DNA from: Salinibacterium sp.
GTDB taxonomy: Bacteria > Actinomycetota > Actinomycetes > Actinomycetales > Microbacteriaceae
Assembly: GCA_004297555.1 (NCBI GenBank)
Contig: SCSV01000363.1
Span: 1-16,018, forward strand
Length of the DNA stretch: 16,018 bases
Reading direction: 5' to 3'
Shown: piece by piece, positions 5,872 to 12,701 of the stretch
Numbering within the stretch: the stretch's first letter is position 1
Layout: the number at the start of each line of letters is the position of its first letter
The notes under the pieces: generated by a model
What the model was told of the DNA's origin: nothing
Database searches by the model: none
The model's input: the letters and a program-made list of their open reading frames with translations, nothing else
Translations under genes and position numbers: made by a program

Positions 5872-7634
5872 GCGCTGATCAGCTCGCGGTCCCCGGCCTC
5901 GCTGCGCACGGCCCGGTTGATCGCTGAGACGACCGCCTTGAGGGATGCTGTCGAGATGTCCGCGTCGATGCCCACGCCCCACAGGCGCTTGCCGTTGACG
6001 TTGAGTTCGACGTAGGCGGCGGCCAGGGCATCCCCACCCGCACTGAGGGCGTGTTCGACGTAGTCGTAGAGCTTCACGTCGATACCCTCCGCAGCCATGA
6101 TGTTGAGGAACGCGGCGATCGGGCCGTTGCCCACACCGTTCGCGATCTCGATCTCGTCGTTGACGCGCAAGCGGATGTCGAGGTTCACCGTGCCGGTGAG
6201 GTCGCTCGACGTCGCGGTCGAAAGCAACTCGAAGCGCCCCCACTTGTCTTCGGGCTTGTCCGCCGGGGCCGGCAGGTACTCGTCTTGGAAAATCTCCCAG
6301 ATCTCGTCGCTCGTCACCTCGCCGCCCTCGGCGTCGGTCTTCGCCTGCACGACCGCGCTGAACTCGATCTGCAGCTTGCGCGGCAAATCCAGGTTGTGGT
6401 CGGCCTTGAGCAGGTATGCCACGCCGCCCTTACCGCTCTGCGAGTTGACCCGCACGACCGCTTCGTAACCGCGGCCCAGGTCTTTCGGGTCGATGGGCAA
6501 ATAGGGCACAGCCCACAGCAGCTCGTCCACCGAGATGCCGCGCTCGGCGGCCTCGGCCGCCATCGCCTCGAAGCCCTTCTTGATCGCGTCTTGGTGGGAG
6601 CCGCTGAAGGCGGTGTACACGAGGTCGCCCGCCCAGGGACTGCGTTCGTGCACTTTCAGCTGGTTGCAGTACTCGGCGGTGCGCCGAATCTCGTCGAGGT
6701 CGCTGAAGTCGATCTGGGGGTCGATGCCCTGCGTGAACAGGTTGATTCCCAGCGCGACAAGGTCGACGTTGCCGGTGCGCTCGCCGTTGCCGAACAAGCA
6801 CCCCTCGATACGGTCGGCGCCCGCCATGTAGCCGAGCTCGGCGGCCGCGATCGCGGTGCCGCGGTCGTTGTGCGGGTGCAGGGAGAGGATGACGTTCTCG
6901 CGGTGAGCCAGATGCCGCGACATCCACTCGATCGAATCGGCGTAGACGTTCGGCGTGGTCATTTCGACGGTCGCCGGAAGGTTGATGATGACCTTGCGCT
7001 CGAGAGTCGGCTCGAACACCTCAATCACCTGGTTGCAGACCTCGACGGCGAACTCGAGCTCGGTGCCCGTGTAGCTCTCGGGCGAGTACTCGTAAAAAAC
7101 CTCGGTGCCCGGCGTGATCGCCTCGGCGGCCTTGCACATTCGCGCGCCGTTGAGGGCGAGATCGATGATGCCCTGCTTGTCCATGCGGAAGACGACGTCG
7201 CGCTGCAACACACTTGTGGAGTTGTAGAGATGCACGATCGCCCGCTTCGCGCCCTTGATCGACTCGTAGGTGCGGTTGATCAGCTCTTCGCGGGCCTGGG
7301 TCAGAACCTGGATCGTGACGTCATCCGGAATAAGATCGCCCTCGATGAGCGAGCGCACAAAGTCGAAGTCCGCCTGGCTCGCGCTCGGAAAGCCGACCTC
7401 GATCTCCTTGTAGCCCATGCGCACGAGCAGATCGAACATGATGCGCTTGCGCTCGGGGCTCATTGGGTCGATGAGAGCCTGGTTGCCATCGCGCAGGTCC
7501 ACTGCGCACCAGCGCGGTGCGTGGGTGATGCGCTTCGACGGCCAAGTGCGATCGGGAAGATCGACCGACAACTGCTCGTGATACGGCCTGTACTTGTGAA
7601 TCGGCATTGCCGATTTGGACTGGTTGTTCTTCAT
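5868..7634 (-). CDS. leuA: 2-isopropylmalate synthase LeuA
   Basis: LeuA joins acetyl-CoA to 2-ketoisovalerate, the first committed step of leucine synthesis. The 588-aa protein has the catalytic barrel with a block ending in LRDGNQ (about 46-51), EVGFPSAS (about 79-86), metal ligands in SLHPHNDRGT (His253, His255) and GNGERTGN. The C-terminal regulatory LeuA-dimer domain (about 450-588) includes IANGVGNGPIAAF. That domain normally binds leucine for feedback inhibition. The length matches the actinobacterial long form. The start is ATG at 7634 with GAGGAG six bases upstream. An attenuator-like leader precedes it. The gene converges with the membrane-protein gene and their stop codons share TTAG, leaving no room for a terminator between them. 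Confidence 0.98.
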   Translation of the reverse strand: MKNNQSKSAMPIHKYRPYHEQLSVDLPDRTWPSKRITHAPRWCAVDLRDGNQALIDPMSPERKRIMFDLLVRMGYKEIEVGFPSASQADFDFVRSLIEGDLIPDDVTIQVLTQAREELINRTYESIKGAKRAIVHLYNSTSVLQRDVVFRMDKQGIIDLALNGARMCKAAEAITPGTEVFYEYSPESYTGTELEFAVEVCNQVIEVFEPTLERKVIINLPATVEMTTPNVYADSIEWMSRHLAHRENVILSLHPHNDRGTAIAAAELGYMAGADRIEGCLFGNGERTGNVDLVALGINLFTQGIDPQIDFSDLDEIRRTAEYCNQLKVHERSPWAGDLVYTAFSGSHQDAIKKGFEAMAAEAAERGISVDELLWAVPYLPIDPKDLGRGYEAVVRVNSQSGKGGVAYLLKADHNLDLPRKLQIEFSAVVQAKTDAEGGEVTSDEIWEIFQDEYLPAPADKPEDKWGRFELLSTATSSDLTGTVNLDIRLRVNDEIEIANGVGNGPIAAFLNIMAAEGIDVKLYDYVEHALSAGGDALAAAYVELNVNGKRLWGVGIDADISTASLKAVVSAINRAVRSEAGDRELISA

Positions 7635-7636
7635 GT

Positions 7637-7681
7637 CTAGCTCCTCGTCAGTGTGGTGGTCAGCCAGCGGTGGTCAGCCAT
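7637..7681 (-). CDS. Second small upstream ORF before leuA (14 codons), doubtful
   Basis: ATG at 7681 opens MADHRWLTTTLTRS and stops with TAG two bases before the leuA ATG. It has no convincing Shine-Dalgarno. Part of it is made by a tandem 14-bp repeat. If translated, it would run across the leuA ribosome binding site and could couple to leuA. It may equally be a chance ORF in a structured leader. Confidence 0.25.
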   Translation of the reverse strand: MADHRWLTTTLTRS

Positions 7682-7724
7682 CGACGACTCCGCGACGAGG
7701 GAGGCCGGTTAGGTCTCGTCGCGG
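7641..7724 (-). promoter_or_regulatory. leuA attenuator: mutually exclusive RNA stems, one hiding the ribosome binding site
   Basis: In the transcript, CCGCGACGAG (7724-7715) and CTCGTCGCGG (7699-7690) form a perfect 10-bp stem with a 15-nt loop. The overlapping segment CCTCGTC (7700-7694) can instead pair with GACGAGG (7649-7643) in the leuA Shine-Dalgarno region, extending to 9 bp with one bulged C. The first arm lies inside the last codons of the leucine-rich leader ORF. A ribosome stalled at the Leu codons would let the first stem form and leave leuA open. A ribosome reaching the stop would cover that arm and let the second stem close leuA. No oligo-U terminator is seen, so control would be at translation. 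A conserved leuA leader structure (LEU element) is known in Actinobacteria. The pairing here is my own reading. Confidence 0.7.
7653..7680 (-). repeat. Tandem 14-bp repeat in the leuA leader
   Basis: On the minus strand TGGCTGACCACCGC (7680-7667) is followed directly by TGGCTGACCACCAC (7666-7653), with one difference. It lies between the attenuator stem and the leuA ribosome binding site. Confidence 0.7.
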
Positions 7725-7753
7725 CAGCTAAGAAGGAGGACAGAAACGAACAC
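7709..7753 (-). CDS. Leucine-rich leader peptide of leuA (14 codons)
   Basis: A GTG at 7753 opens a 14-codon ORF encoding MFVSVLLLSCRDET, ending in TAA at 7711-7709. Residues 6-8 are Leu codons CTC CTT CTT. CTT is uncommon in this GC-rich window, which would strengthen stalling when charged tRNA-Leu is short. There is no Shine-Dalgarno, but the -10-like TACCCT ends exactly six bases before the GTG, fitting a leaderless transcript. The last codons form one arm of a perfect 10-bp stem. This is the classic design of an amino-acid-sensing leader peptide. The peptide itself probably has no function after translation. Confidence 0.72.
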   Translation of the reverse strand: MFVSVLLLSCRDET

Positions 7754-7765
7754 GCGTTAAGGGTA
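7754..7765 (-). promoter_or_regulatory. Candidate leaderless promoter (-10 box) of the leuA leader
   Basis: TACCCT (7765-7760) is of TANNNT type and is followed by exactly six bases, TAACGC, then the GTG of the leader peptide. A weak -35-like CTGCCG lies about 18 bp upstream. Confidence 0.5.
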
Positions 7766-7808
7766 GCACTCACCCGCGCGGTGCGGCAGTTGGCCCGGGT
7801 GCGGCGCG

Positions 7809-7821
7809 TAGGCTCACCGCC
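7809..7821 (+). promoter_or_regulatory. Candidate leaderless promoter (-10 box) of the lipoprotein gene
   Basis: TAGGCT at 7809-7814 lies seven bases before the ATG at 7822, and no Shine-Dalgarno is present. Transcription would start at or next to the A of ATG. No good -35 was found. Confidence 0.4.
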
Positions 7822-8538
7822 ATGGCTACCAAACCGATTGTTCCCCTCGTCATCGCCAGCGCGGTTTCGCTTCTCGCCCTCACGGCTTGCGCTCCCCCTA
7901 GTCCGACCCCGACTCCGAGCTCCTCGGCAATCACGATTGAGGACCCTGTCACTGGCGACACGGTCATGACGCCCATTCCGCTCAGCGGCACAGCCAACAC
8001 CTTCGAGGGTGCGCTGACCGTGGATGCTCTCGATGCCGATGGCAACACCATGTGCATCCGCAACATCACTGCCACCTCGGGTACCGGCACGAGAGGCACC
8101 TGGCAGTCCGTTCTTGCCGTGGCCCCGCCCGAGACGGATGCGCCGATCACCTTGCGCGCATATGAGCTCAGTGCCAAAGACGGCTCGATGATCAACTTGG
8201 TCTCTCGCGAGGTGACGCTCTCGGCAACCCACCCCGCGATTTACATCCTGTCTCCGGGATGCGGCGCAACAGCATCCCCCGGATCGGATTTCGCCGTCTC
8301 GGGCCGGGCGTTCGTCTTCGAGGCCCAGTTCGAGTTGGAGCTGCGCGACTCAAGCGGGACGGTCGCACTCAGCACTCACGTGACAGCGGCGAGCGGCACC
8401 GAGGAATCCGACTGGAATGCGACTCTGCATCTGCCGGCGGGCCTGGCGCACGGCGACTATGACCTGGTCGCGTTCGATAACAGCGCGAAAGATGGCAGCG
8501 TCGAGAACGAGTTCGCGATTCCGATCGCGGTGGAGTAG
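7822..8538 (+). CDS. Secreted lipoprotein with two tandem Gmad2-like immunoglobulin domains
   Basis: The 238-aa protein starts with a lipoprotein signal: short basic N-terminus, hydrophobic stretch and lipobox LTAC with the lipidated Cys at residue 23. A Pro/Ser/Thr linker (APPSPTPTPSSS) follows. Then come two similar beta-rich units, about 36-135 and 143-238. Each has a P-x5-P-x-x-x-x-G-x-A start, a central FE[GA] strand and a near-identical close: YELSAKDGSMIN in the first, FDNSAKDGSVEN in the second. This resembles the Gmad2 domain first noted beside GerMN in sporulation proteins and common in actinobacterial lipoproteins. Cys in both units (MCIRN and PGCG) could form a disulfide. No catalytic residues are seen, so binding at the cell surface is inferred. 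It lies alone on the plus strand between leuA and era. Confidence 0.87.
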   Translation: MATKPIVPLVIASAVSLLALTACAPPSPTPTPSSSAITIEDPVTGDTVMTPIPLSGTANTFEGALTVDALDADGNTMCIRNITATSGTGTRGTWQSVLAVAPPETDAPITLRAYELSAKDGSMINLVSREVTLSATHPAIYILSPGCGATASPGSDFAVSGRAFVFEAQFELELRDSSGTVALSTHVTAASGTEESDWNATLHLPAGLAHGDYDLVAFDNSAKDGSVENEFAIPIAVE

Positions 8539-8558
8539 CGGCGGCTTGTTAAGCACGG

Positions 8559-9455
8559 CTAGAAGCCGAGGCGGCCGAGTTGCTTCGCGTCGCGCTGCCA
8601 CTCTTTCGCGACCTTCACGCGCAGTGAGAGGAAGACCTGGCGACCGAGCAGTTCCTCGATTTCCTTGCGGGCGCGCGCACCGACATCCTGAAGCCGCTCG
8701 CCGCCCTTGCCGATGATGATGCCCTTCTGGCTGTCGCGCTCGACGAAGAGGTTCGCGTAGATCTCGAGGAGGTCTTTGTCTTCCCGCTCGATCATGTCGT
8801 CTACCGTGACGGCGATGGAGTGTGGGAGCTCGTCCATCACGCCCTCGAGCGCGGCTTCGCGGATGAGTTCGCTGATGCGCGACTCGGTGCTCTCGTCGGT
8901 CACCGCGTCGTCGGGATAGAGCGCCGCCGACACCGGCACGAGCGCAATGAGCTGCTCGGTGAGGATGTCGAGTTGCATCTTGTCGAAAGACGAGATCGGG
9001 ATGATCGCATCCCAGTCGCGCAATTCGCTCACCGCCTGCAGTTGCTGGGCCACACCGGGTCGGGAGGAGGCATCCGTCTTGGTCACGATCGCGACCTTCT
9101 TCGCCTTGGGAAAGGAGTCGAGCTGCTCGTTGATGTACTTGTCGCCCGGCCCGATTTTCTCGTTCGCGGGGATGCACAGGCCGATCACATCGACATCGCC
9201 GAGGGTGGTCTGCACGATGCTGTTGAGCCGCTCGCCGAGGAGCGTGCGCGGCCGGTGCATGCCCGGGGTGTCCACGATGATCAGTTGCCCGGTCGGCTCG
9301 TGAACGATGCCCCGAATGGCCCGCCTGGTCGTCTGCGGCTTCGAGGAGGTGATCGCGACCTTCTCGCCGACGAGCGCGTTGGTGAGCGTCGACTTGCCGA
9401 CGTTGGGCCGCCCGACGAAGGAGACGAAGCCGGCGCGGAATTCTGGTGCGGGCAT
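8559..9455 (-). CDS. era: GTPase Era
   Basis: Era is an essential GTPase that binds the 3' end of 16S rRNA during small-subunit maturation. The sequence shows G1 GRPNVGKS (about 15-22), a G2 region TTRRAIRG, G3 DTPG, G4 TKTD and a G5-like ISS. A C-terminal KH domain carries GIIIGKGGERLQDVG. At 298 aa the length is normal. The start is taken as ATG at 9455, two bases after the stop of the CNNM/CBS gene, with GGCGG about 7 nt upstream. A TTG at 9461 in frame would overlap that stop and is the alternative. It is the last gene of the hrcA-to-era cluster and sits with ybeY, another 16S rRNA maturation factor. It converges on the lipoprotein gene with 20 bp between, where no terminator hairpin was found. 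Confidence 0.97.
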   Translation of the reverse strand: MPAPEFRAGFVSFVGRPNVGKSTLTNALVGEKVAITSSKPQTTRRAIRGIVHEPTGQLIIVDTPGMHRPRTLLGERLNSIVQTTLGDVDVIGLCIPANEKIGPGDKYINEQLDSFPKAKKVAIVTKTDASSRPGVAQQLQAVSELRDWDAIIPISSFDKMQLDILTEQLIALVPVSAALYPDDAVTDESTESRISELIREAALEGVMDELPHSIAVTVDDMIEREDKDLLEIYANLFVERDSQKGIIIGKGGERLQDVGARARKEIEELLGRQVFLSLRVKVAKEWQRDAKQLGRLGF

Positions 9456-9457
9456 GG

Positions 9458-10768
9458 TCAATCCGCCTTCTCGGGGGTGGGCGGGAATGCCGCTTGGGCG
9501 TCGATGAGCGCTTGGTCGCGTTCGACGAGTACGGTGCGCAGTTGCTTGCGGCGGCCCTCGGTGCGCTCAGCGGTGAGGATGAGGCCGGAGTGGCTGGCCG
9601 TGGAACCGACCACGGGTAAGCGACCCAGCACCTTGGTGATGAGACCGCCAACGGAGTCGACGTCGTCGTCATCGAGTTCGAGCCCGAACAGATCGCCGAG
9701 TTCGTCGATCGGGAGTCGAGCACTCACCCGGTAGCGTCCCTCGGCCAATTCCTCGACCTCGACGGCTTCGCGGTCGTATTCGTCCGAGATATCGCCGACG
9801 AGTTCCTCGATCAGGTCTTCGAGTGTGACGAGGCCGGCGATGCCTCCGTACTCGTCGACGACCATGGCCAGATGGTTGGACTCGACCTGCATCTGCCGCA
9901 GCAGGCTATCGGCCTTCTGCGACTCCGGCACGAAGAGGGCGGCGCGCGAGAGCTCCTGCACCGTGACGGCGGTTCCATCCAGGGCATCCGATTGCTCGTG
10001 GATGAAACGAGCCAGGTCCTTGAGGTACAGAACCCCGAGCACTTCGTCGATATCTTCACCGATGACGGGCATCCGCGAGACTCCTTTGCTCAGGAAGAGA
10101 TCCATTGCGACGCCGACCGCGGCATCCGAATCGATAGTGATCATGTCGGTGCGGGGAACCATGATCTCGCGCACGACTGTGTCGTTGAACTCGAAGATCG
10201 AGTGGATGAGCTCGCGATCGTCTTCTTCGAGCACGTCGAGTTCGGTGGCCTCGTCGACCATGCTGAGTAGTTGCTGCTCGCTCGAGAACGTCGCCGAACG
10301 CGGGCGGCCCGGCGTGACTCGATTGCCAAGAGCCACCAGGGCGTTCGCGATCGGTCCGATCAGCAGACGGGTTGCGCGAACGAGGGGCGCACAGAAGCGG
10401 ATGACCGGACTCGCGTTCACCCGCCCAATGCTGCGCGGACTCGACCCGACGAGCACGAACGAGGCGGCGGTCATGATCAGGGCACTCGCCAACAAAGCCC
10501 ACCACCACTCTGCGAACGTCGCGGCGAAGACGAGCGTGACGAGAACCGCGGCCGTGGTCTCGGTCACAACGCGCATGAAGGCGATCGCGTTGATGTGGGC
10601 ACGCGGATCGTTGGCGATCGCCACGAGCGATGCCCGCGAACGACTGCGCGTCGACAGCTCGACCAGGTCGTTTCGACTCAGAACCGTGAGGGCCGAATCA
10701 GCGGCCGCGAGAATACCGGCGACGATCACCAACAGCACGGCGACGCTGACGAAGATGCCGATGATCAT
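9458..10768 (-). CDS. CNNM/CBS-domain membrane protein (HlyC/CorC family)
   Basis: The 436-aa protein has an N-terminal CNNM membrane domain (hydrophobic segments about 3-24, 60-82, 88-108 and 126-148). Two CBS domains follow (about 205-255 with MVPRTDM, and about 270-330 with VVDEYGGIAGLVTLEDLIEE), then a CorC/HlyC-type C-terminal domain (about 338-420). Bacterial relatives are linked to magnesium and cobalt export and bind adenine nucleotides through the CBS pair. The old name hemolysin is misleading. The genes lie in the conserved order ybeY, this gene, era. The gap to ybeY is 8 bp and a clear Shine-Dalgarno is lacking, so translation may depend on coupling. The start is ATG at 10768. Confidence 0.94.
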   Translation of the reverse strand: MIIGIFVSVAVLLVIVAGILAAADSALTVLSRNDLVELSTRSRSRASLVAIANDPRAHINAIAFMRVVTETTAAVLVTLVFAATFAEWWWALLASALIMTAASFVLVGSSPRSIGRVNASPVIRFCAPLVRATRLLIGPIANALVALGNRVTPGRPRSATFSSEQQLLSMVDEATELDVLEEDDRELIHSIFEFNDTVVREIMVPRTDMITIDSDAAVGVAMDLFLSKGVSRMPVIGEDIDEVLGVLYLKDLARFIHEQSDALDGTAVTVQELSRAALFVPESQKADSLLRQMQVESNHLAMVVDEYGGIAGLVTLEDLIEELVGDISDEYDREAVEVEELAEGRYRVSARLPIDELGDLFGLELDDDDVDSVGGLITKVLGRLPVVGSTASHSGLILTAERTEGRRKQLRTVLVERDQALIDAQAAFPPTPEKAD

Positions 10769-10776
10769 GGCGCTAC

Positions 10777-11238
10777 TCAGCGTCTTCGTTCAGCGAGGCT
10801 GAAACCGATGAGGATGTCGCGCTGAATCTCGAACATCTCCTTCTCCTCCTCGGGCTCGGCGTGGTCGAAGCCGAGGAGGTGAAGCAGTCCGTGCGTCGTG
10901 AGCAGGAGCATCTCTTCGAGTGGCGAATGACCGGCCGTCTCGGCCTGGGCGATTGCCACTTGGGGGCAGACGACGATGTCGCCGAGCAGGCCAGCGGGCG
11001 TGGGGTTATCCTCGCTGCCGGGGCGCAGTTCATCCATCGGAAAGCTCAGCACGTCGGTGGGCCCGGGCTCGTCCATCCACTGCACGTGCAGTTGCTCCAT
11101 CGCGGCCTCGTCGACGAAGACGATGGCGAGTTCAGCATCCGGATGCACGTGAAGCTGGTCGAGCGCGTAGACGGCGAGGCGCTGGATGGCCGTCTCGTCG
11201 ACATCCAGTCCCGACTCGTTGTTGATTTCGATTGACAC
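10777..11238 (-). CDS. ybeY: Endoribonuclease / rRNA maturation factor YbeY
   Basis: YbeY is a metal-dependent RNase-like protein needed for 16S rRNA 3' end processing and ribosome quality control. The signature HGLLHLLGFDH (three metal-binding His) lies near the C-terminus, with DVLSFPMDE and GDIVVCP before it. The chosen GTG at 11238 gives 153 aa beginning MSIEINNES, the N-terminus I recall for this family, with a GGGGGTGG stretch just upstream. An in-frame GTG at 11247 would overlap the phoH stop and is possible. It follows phoH directly, the classical phoH-ybeY pair, and precedes the CNNM/CBS gene and era. Confidence 0.95.
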   Translation of the reverse strand: MSIEINNESGLDVDETAIQRLAVYALDQLHVHPDAELAIVFVDEAAMEQLHVQWMDEPGPTDVLSFPMDELRPGSEDNPTPAGLLGDIVVCPQVAIAQAETAGHSPLEEMLLLTTHGLLHLLGFDHAEPEEEKEMFEIQRDILIGFSLAERRR

Positions 11239-11240
11239 TT

Positions 11241-12278
11241 CTACCACCCCCGGGACTTGCGCTTGCGGGGGTGCTCGCGCTTGTCGAAACGTTCCAGTTG
11301 CTTCTCGGCGTCGTACTTCGTGTACGCGTCGACGATCTCCCCAACCAGGCTGTGCCGAACGACGTCCGCGCTCGTCAGGCGGGCGAACTGGATGTCGTCA
11401 ACCTCGGCCAGGACGTGGGTCACGAGCTTCAGACCACTCGCCCCCTCCGGTAGATCGATTTGGGTGATGTCACCGGTGATCACCATCTTGGAGCCGAAGC
11501 CGAGGCGGGTGAGGAACATCTTCATCTGCTCGGGCGTCGTGTTCTGCGCTTCATCGAGCACGATGAATGAGTTGTTGAGGGTGCGACCGCGCATGTAGGC
11601 GAGGGGCGCAACCTCGACGGTGCCGGAGGCGAGCAGCTTCGGCACGAGCTCCGGATCCATGAGCTCGTTGAGCGCGTCGAACAGCGGGCGCAAGTACGGG
11701 TCGATCTTGTCGGTTAGGGTGCCTGGCAAGAAGCCCAGGCGCTCCCCCGCCTCGATCGCCGGGCGGCTCAGAATGATGCGGTCGACCTCCTTGCGTTGCA
11801 GCGCCTGCACGGCTTTTGCCATGGCGAGGTAGGTCTTACCGGTTCCCGCCGGGCCGATGCCGAACACGATCGTGTTGCGGTCGATCGCATCGACGTAGTT
11901 CTTCTGGCCCAGAGTCTTGGGGCGGATGCTCTTTCCGCGCGCCGTGATGATCGCCTGGCTCAACAGCTCCGCTGGGCTGCCGGCCTTCTCATCGAGGATG
12001 CGAGCAGACGACGACACCTCGACCGGGCCAACATCGTGACCCTCGCGCACCATTTGAGCGAGTTCCTCGACGAGGTCGCGAGCCGCGTGCACTTGAGTGG
12101 CGTCACCGCTCAGCGAGATCTTGTTGCCGCGCACTAGCACCTCGACGAGCGGAAACTGCTTTTCGATCGTGCGGAGCAGTCGGTCCTGCGGGCCGAGGAG
12201 CCTCACCATCGCAACACCGTCGACTTCCATATCGACGCTGGCGACGCCGTCACCACCGGTTGTTTCGCTAGTCGGCAA
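11241..12278 (-). CDS. phoH: PhoH-family ATPase
   Basis: PhoH-like proteins are P-loop ATPases, probably acting on RNA, that are encoded next to ybeY. The 345-aa protein has an N-terminal KH-like region (about 26-80), Walker A GPAGTGKT (142-149), SRPAIEAGERLGFLPG, AYMRGRTL and Walker B FIVLDEAQN (238-246). The start is TTG at 12278, supported by GGAAGG five bases upstream. It overlaps the end of the HIT gene by 11 nt, so the two are coupled. An internal ATG at codon 17 is the alternative. The exact reaction of the family remains poorly defined. Confidence 0.95.
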   Translation of the reverse strand: MPTSETTGGDGVASVDMEVDGVAMVRLLGPQDRLLRTIEKQFPLVEVLVRGNKISLSGDATQVHAARDLVEELAQMVREGHDVGPVEVSSSARILDEKAGSPAELLSQAIITARGKSIRPKTLGQKNYVDAIDRNTIVFGIGPAGTGKTYLAMAKAVQALQRKEVDRIILSRPAIEAGERLGFLPGTLTDKIDPYLRPLFDALNELMDPELVPKLLASGTVEVAPLAYMRGRTLNNSFIVLDEAQNTTPEQMKMFLTRLGFGSKMVITGDITQIDLPEGASGLKLVTHVLAEVDDIQFARLTSADVVRHSLVGEIVDAYTKYDAEKQLERFDKREHPRKRKSRGW

Positions 12279-12618
12279 GTGAACCTTCCGTCAGGGCTCC
12301 GCTGAGCACGTGCGCATGAACATGGAACACGCTCTGCCCCGCGCTCGCACCGGTATTGAACACGAGGCGGAATTCGCCATTGGATTTCTCGGTGGCGATC
12401 CGCTGCGCGACGCCGACCATCTCGGCGAGAAGCGCTGGATCGCCCGCAGCAAGTTCGGTCACGTTCGAGTAGCTCTCGGTCTTCGGAATCACCAGAACAT
12501 GCACGGGCGCCTTGGGCGCGATGTCGGTGATGGCGATGATCGAATCACTCTCGAACACCACGTCGGCCGGGATCTCACGCGCGATGATGCGCGAGAAGAT
12601 CGAGGGCTCGTTTGACAT
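12268..12618 (-). CDS. HIT-family (HINT-like) nucleotide hydrolase
   Basis: HIT proteins cleave phosphoramidate or similar bonds of purine nucleotides. This 116-aa protein has the full HINT pattern: IFSRIIAREIPADVVFESD at the N-terminus, HVLVIPK (about 40-46), LVFNTG and the catalytic HVHAH (His99, His101, His103) preceded by AGQSVF. The zinc-binding Cys found near the N-terminus of some relatives are absent (SIFSR). The ATG at 12618 lies exactly six bases after TAAGCT and has no Shine-Dalgarno, so it may start a leaderless transcript for the downstream phoH-ybeY-CNNM-era part. The physiological substrate is unknown. Confidence 0.94.
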   Translation of the reverse strand: MSNEPSIFSRIIAREIPADVVFESDSIIAITDIAPKAPVHVLVIPKTESYSNVTELAAGDPALLAEMVGVAQRIATEKSNGEFRLVFNTGASAGQSVFHVHAHVLSGALTEGSLAD

Positions 12619-12630
12619 AGAACTAGCTTA
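12619..12630 (-). promoter_or_regulatory. Candidate leaderless promoter (-10 box) for HIT-phoH-ybeY-CNNM-era
   Basis: The minus strand reads TAAGCT, six bases (AGTTCT), then the ATG. This puts transcription start at the A of ATG. No good -35 is seen. It would give the downstream genes a promoter separate from CIRCE-controlled hrcA-dnaJ. Confidence 0.45.
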
Positions 12631-12666
12631 ATCCGCCGTCGCAGGCTCCGTCGGCGCTGGCGTCGC

Positions 12667-12685
12667 ACAATCGCGATGCGATTGT
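12667..12685. repeat. Perfect inverted repeat between rsmE and the HIT gene
   Basis: ACAATCGC (12667-12674), three bases, then GCGATTGT (12678-12685). It could be a protein-binding site upstream of the HIT promoter or a small hairpin after rsmE. No U-run follows on either strand, so an intrinsic terminator is unlikely. Confidence 0.5.
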
Positions 12686-12701
12686 CTAAGCTCCAGCGCG
12701 C

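Noticed and set aside
6051..7640. 529-codon plus-strand open frame opposite leuA
   Set aside because: It mirrors leuA codons in the antisense frame and has no recognisable domain or start signal.
7635..7765. T-box or intrinsic terminator in the leuA leader
   Set aside because: No T-box sequence (TGGN-type anti-terminator with a specifier loop) and no U-run after any stem. The Leu-codon ORF and ribosome-binding-site pairing explain the region better.
8539..8558. Terminator between the convergent lipoprotein gene and era
   Set aside because: The 20-bp gap holds no hairpin of useful length and no T-run.
8350..9723. 457-codon minus-strand open frame over the lipoprotein, era and CNNM genes
   Set aside because: It crosses three well-supported genes in another frame and is Arg/Ala-rich low-complexity sequence.
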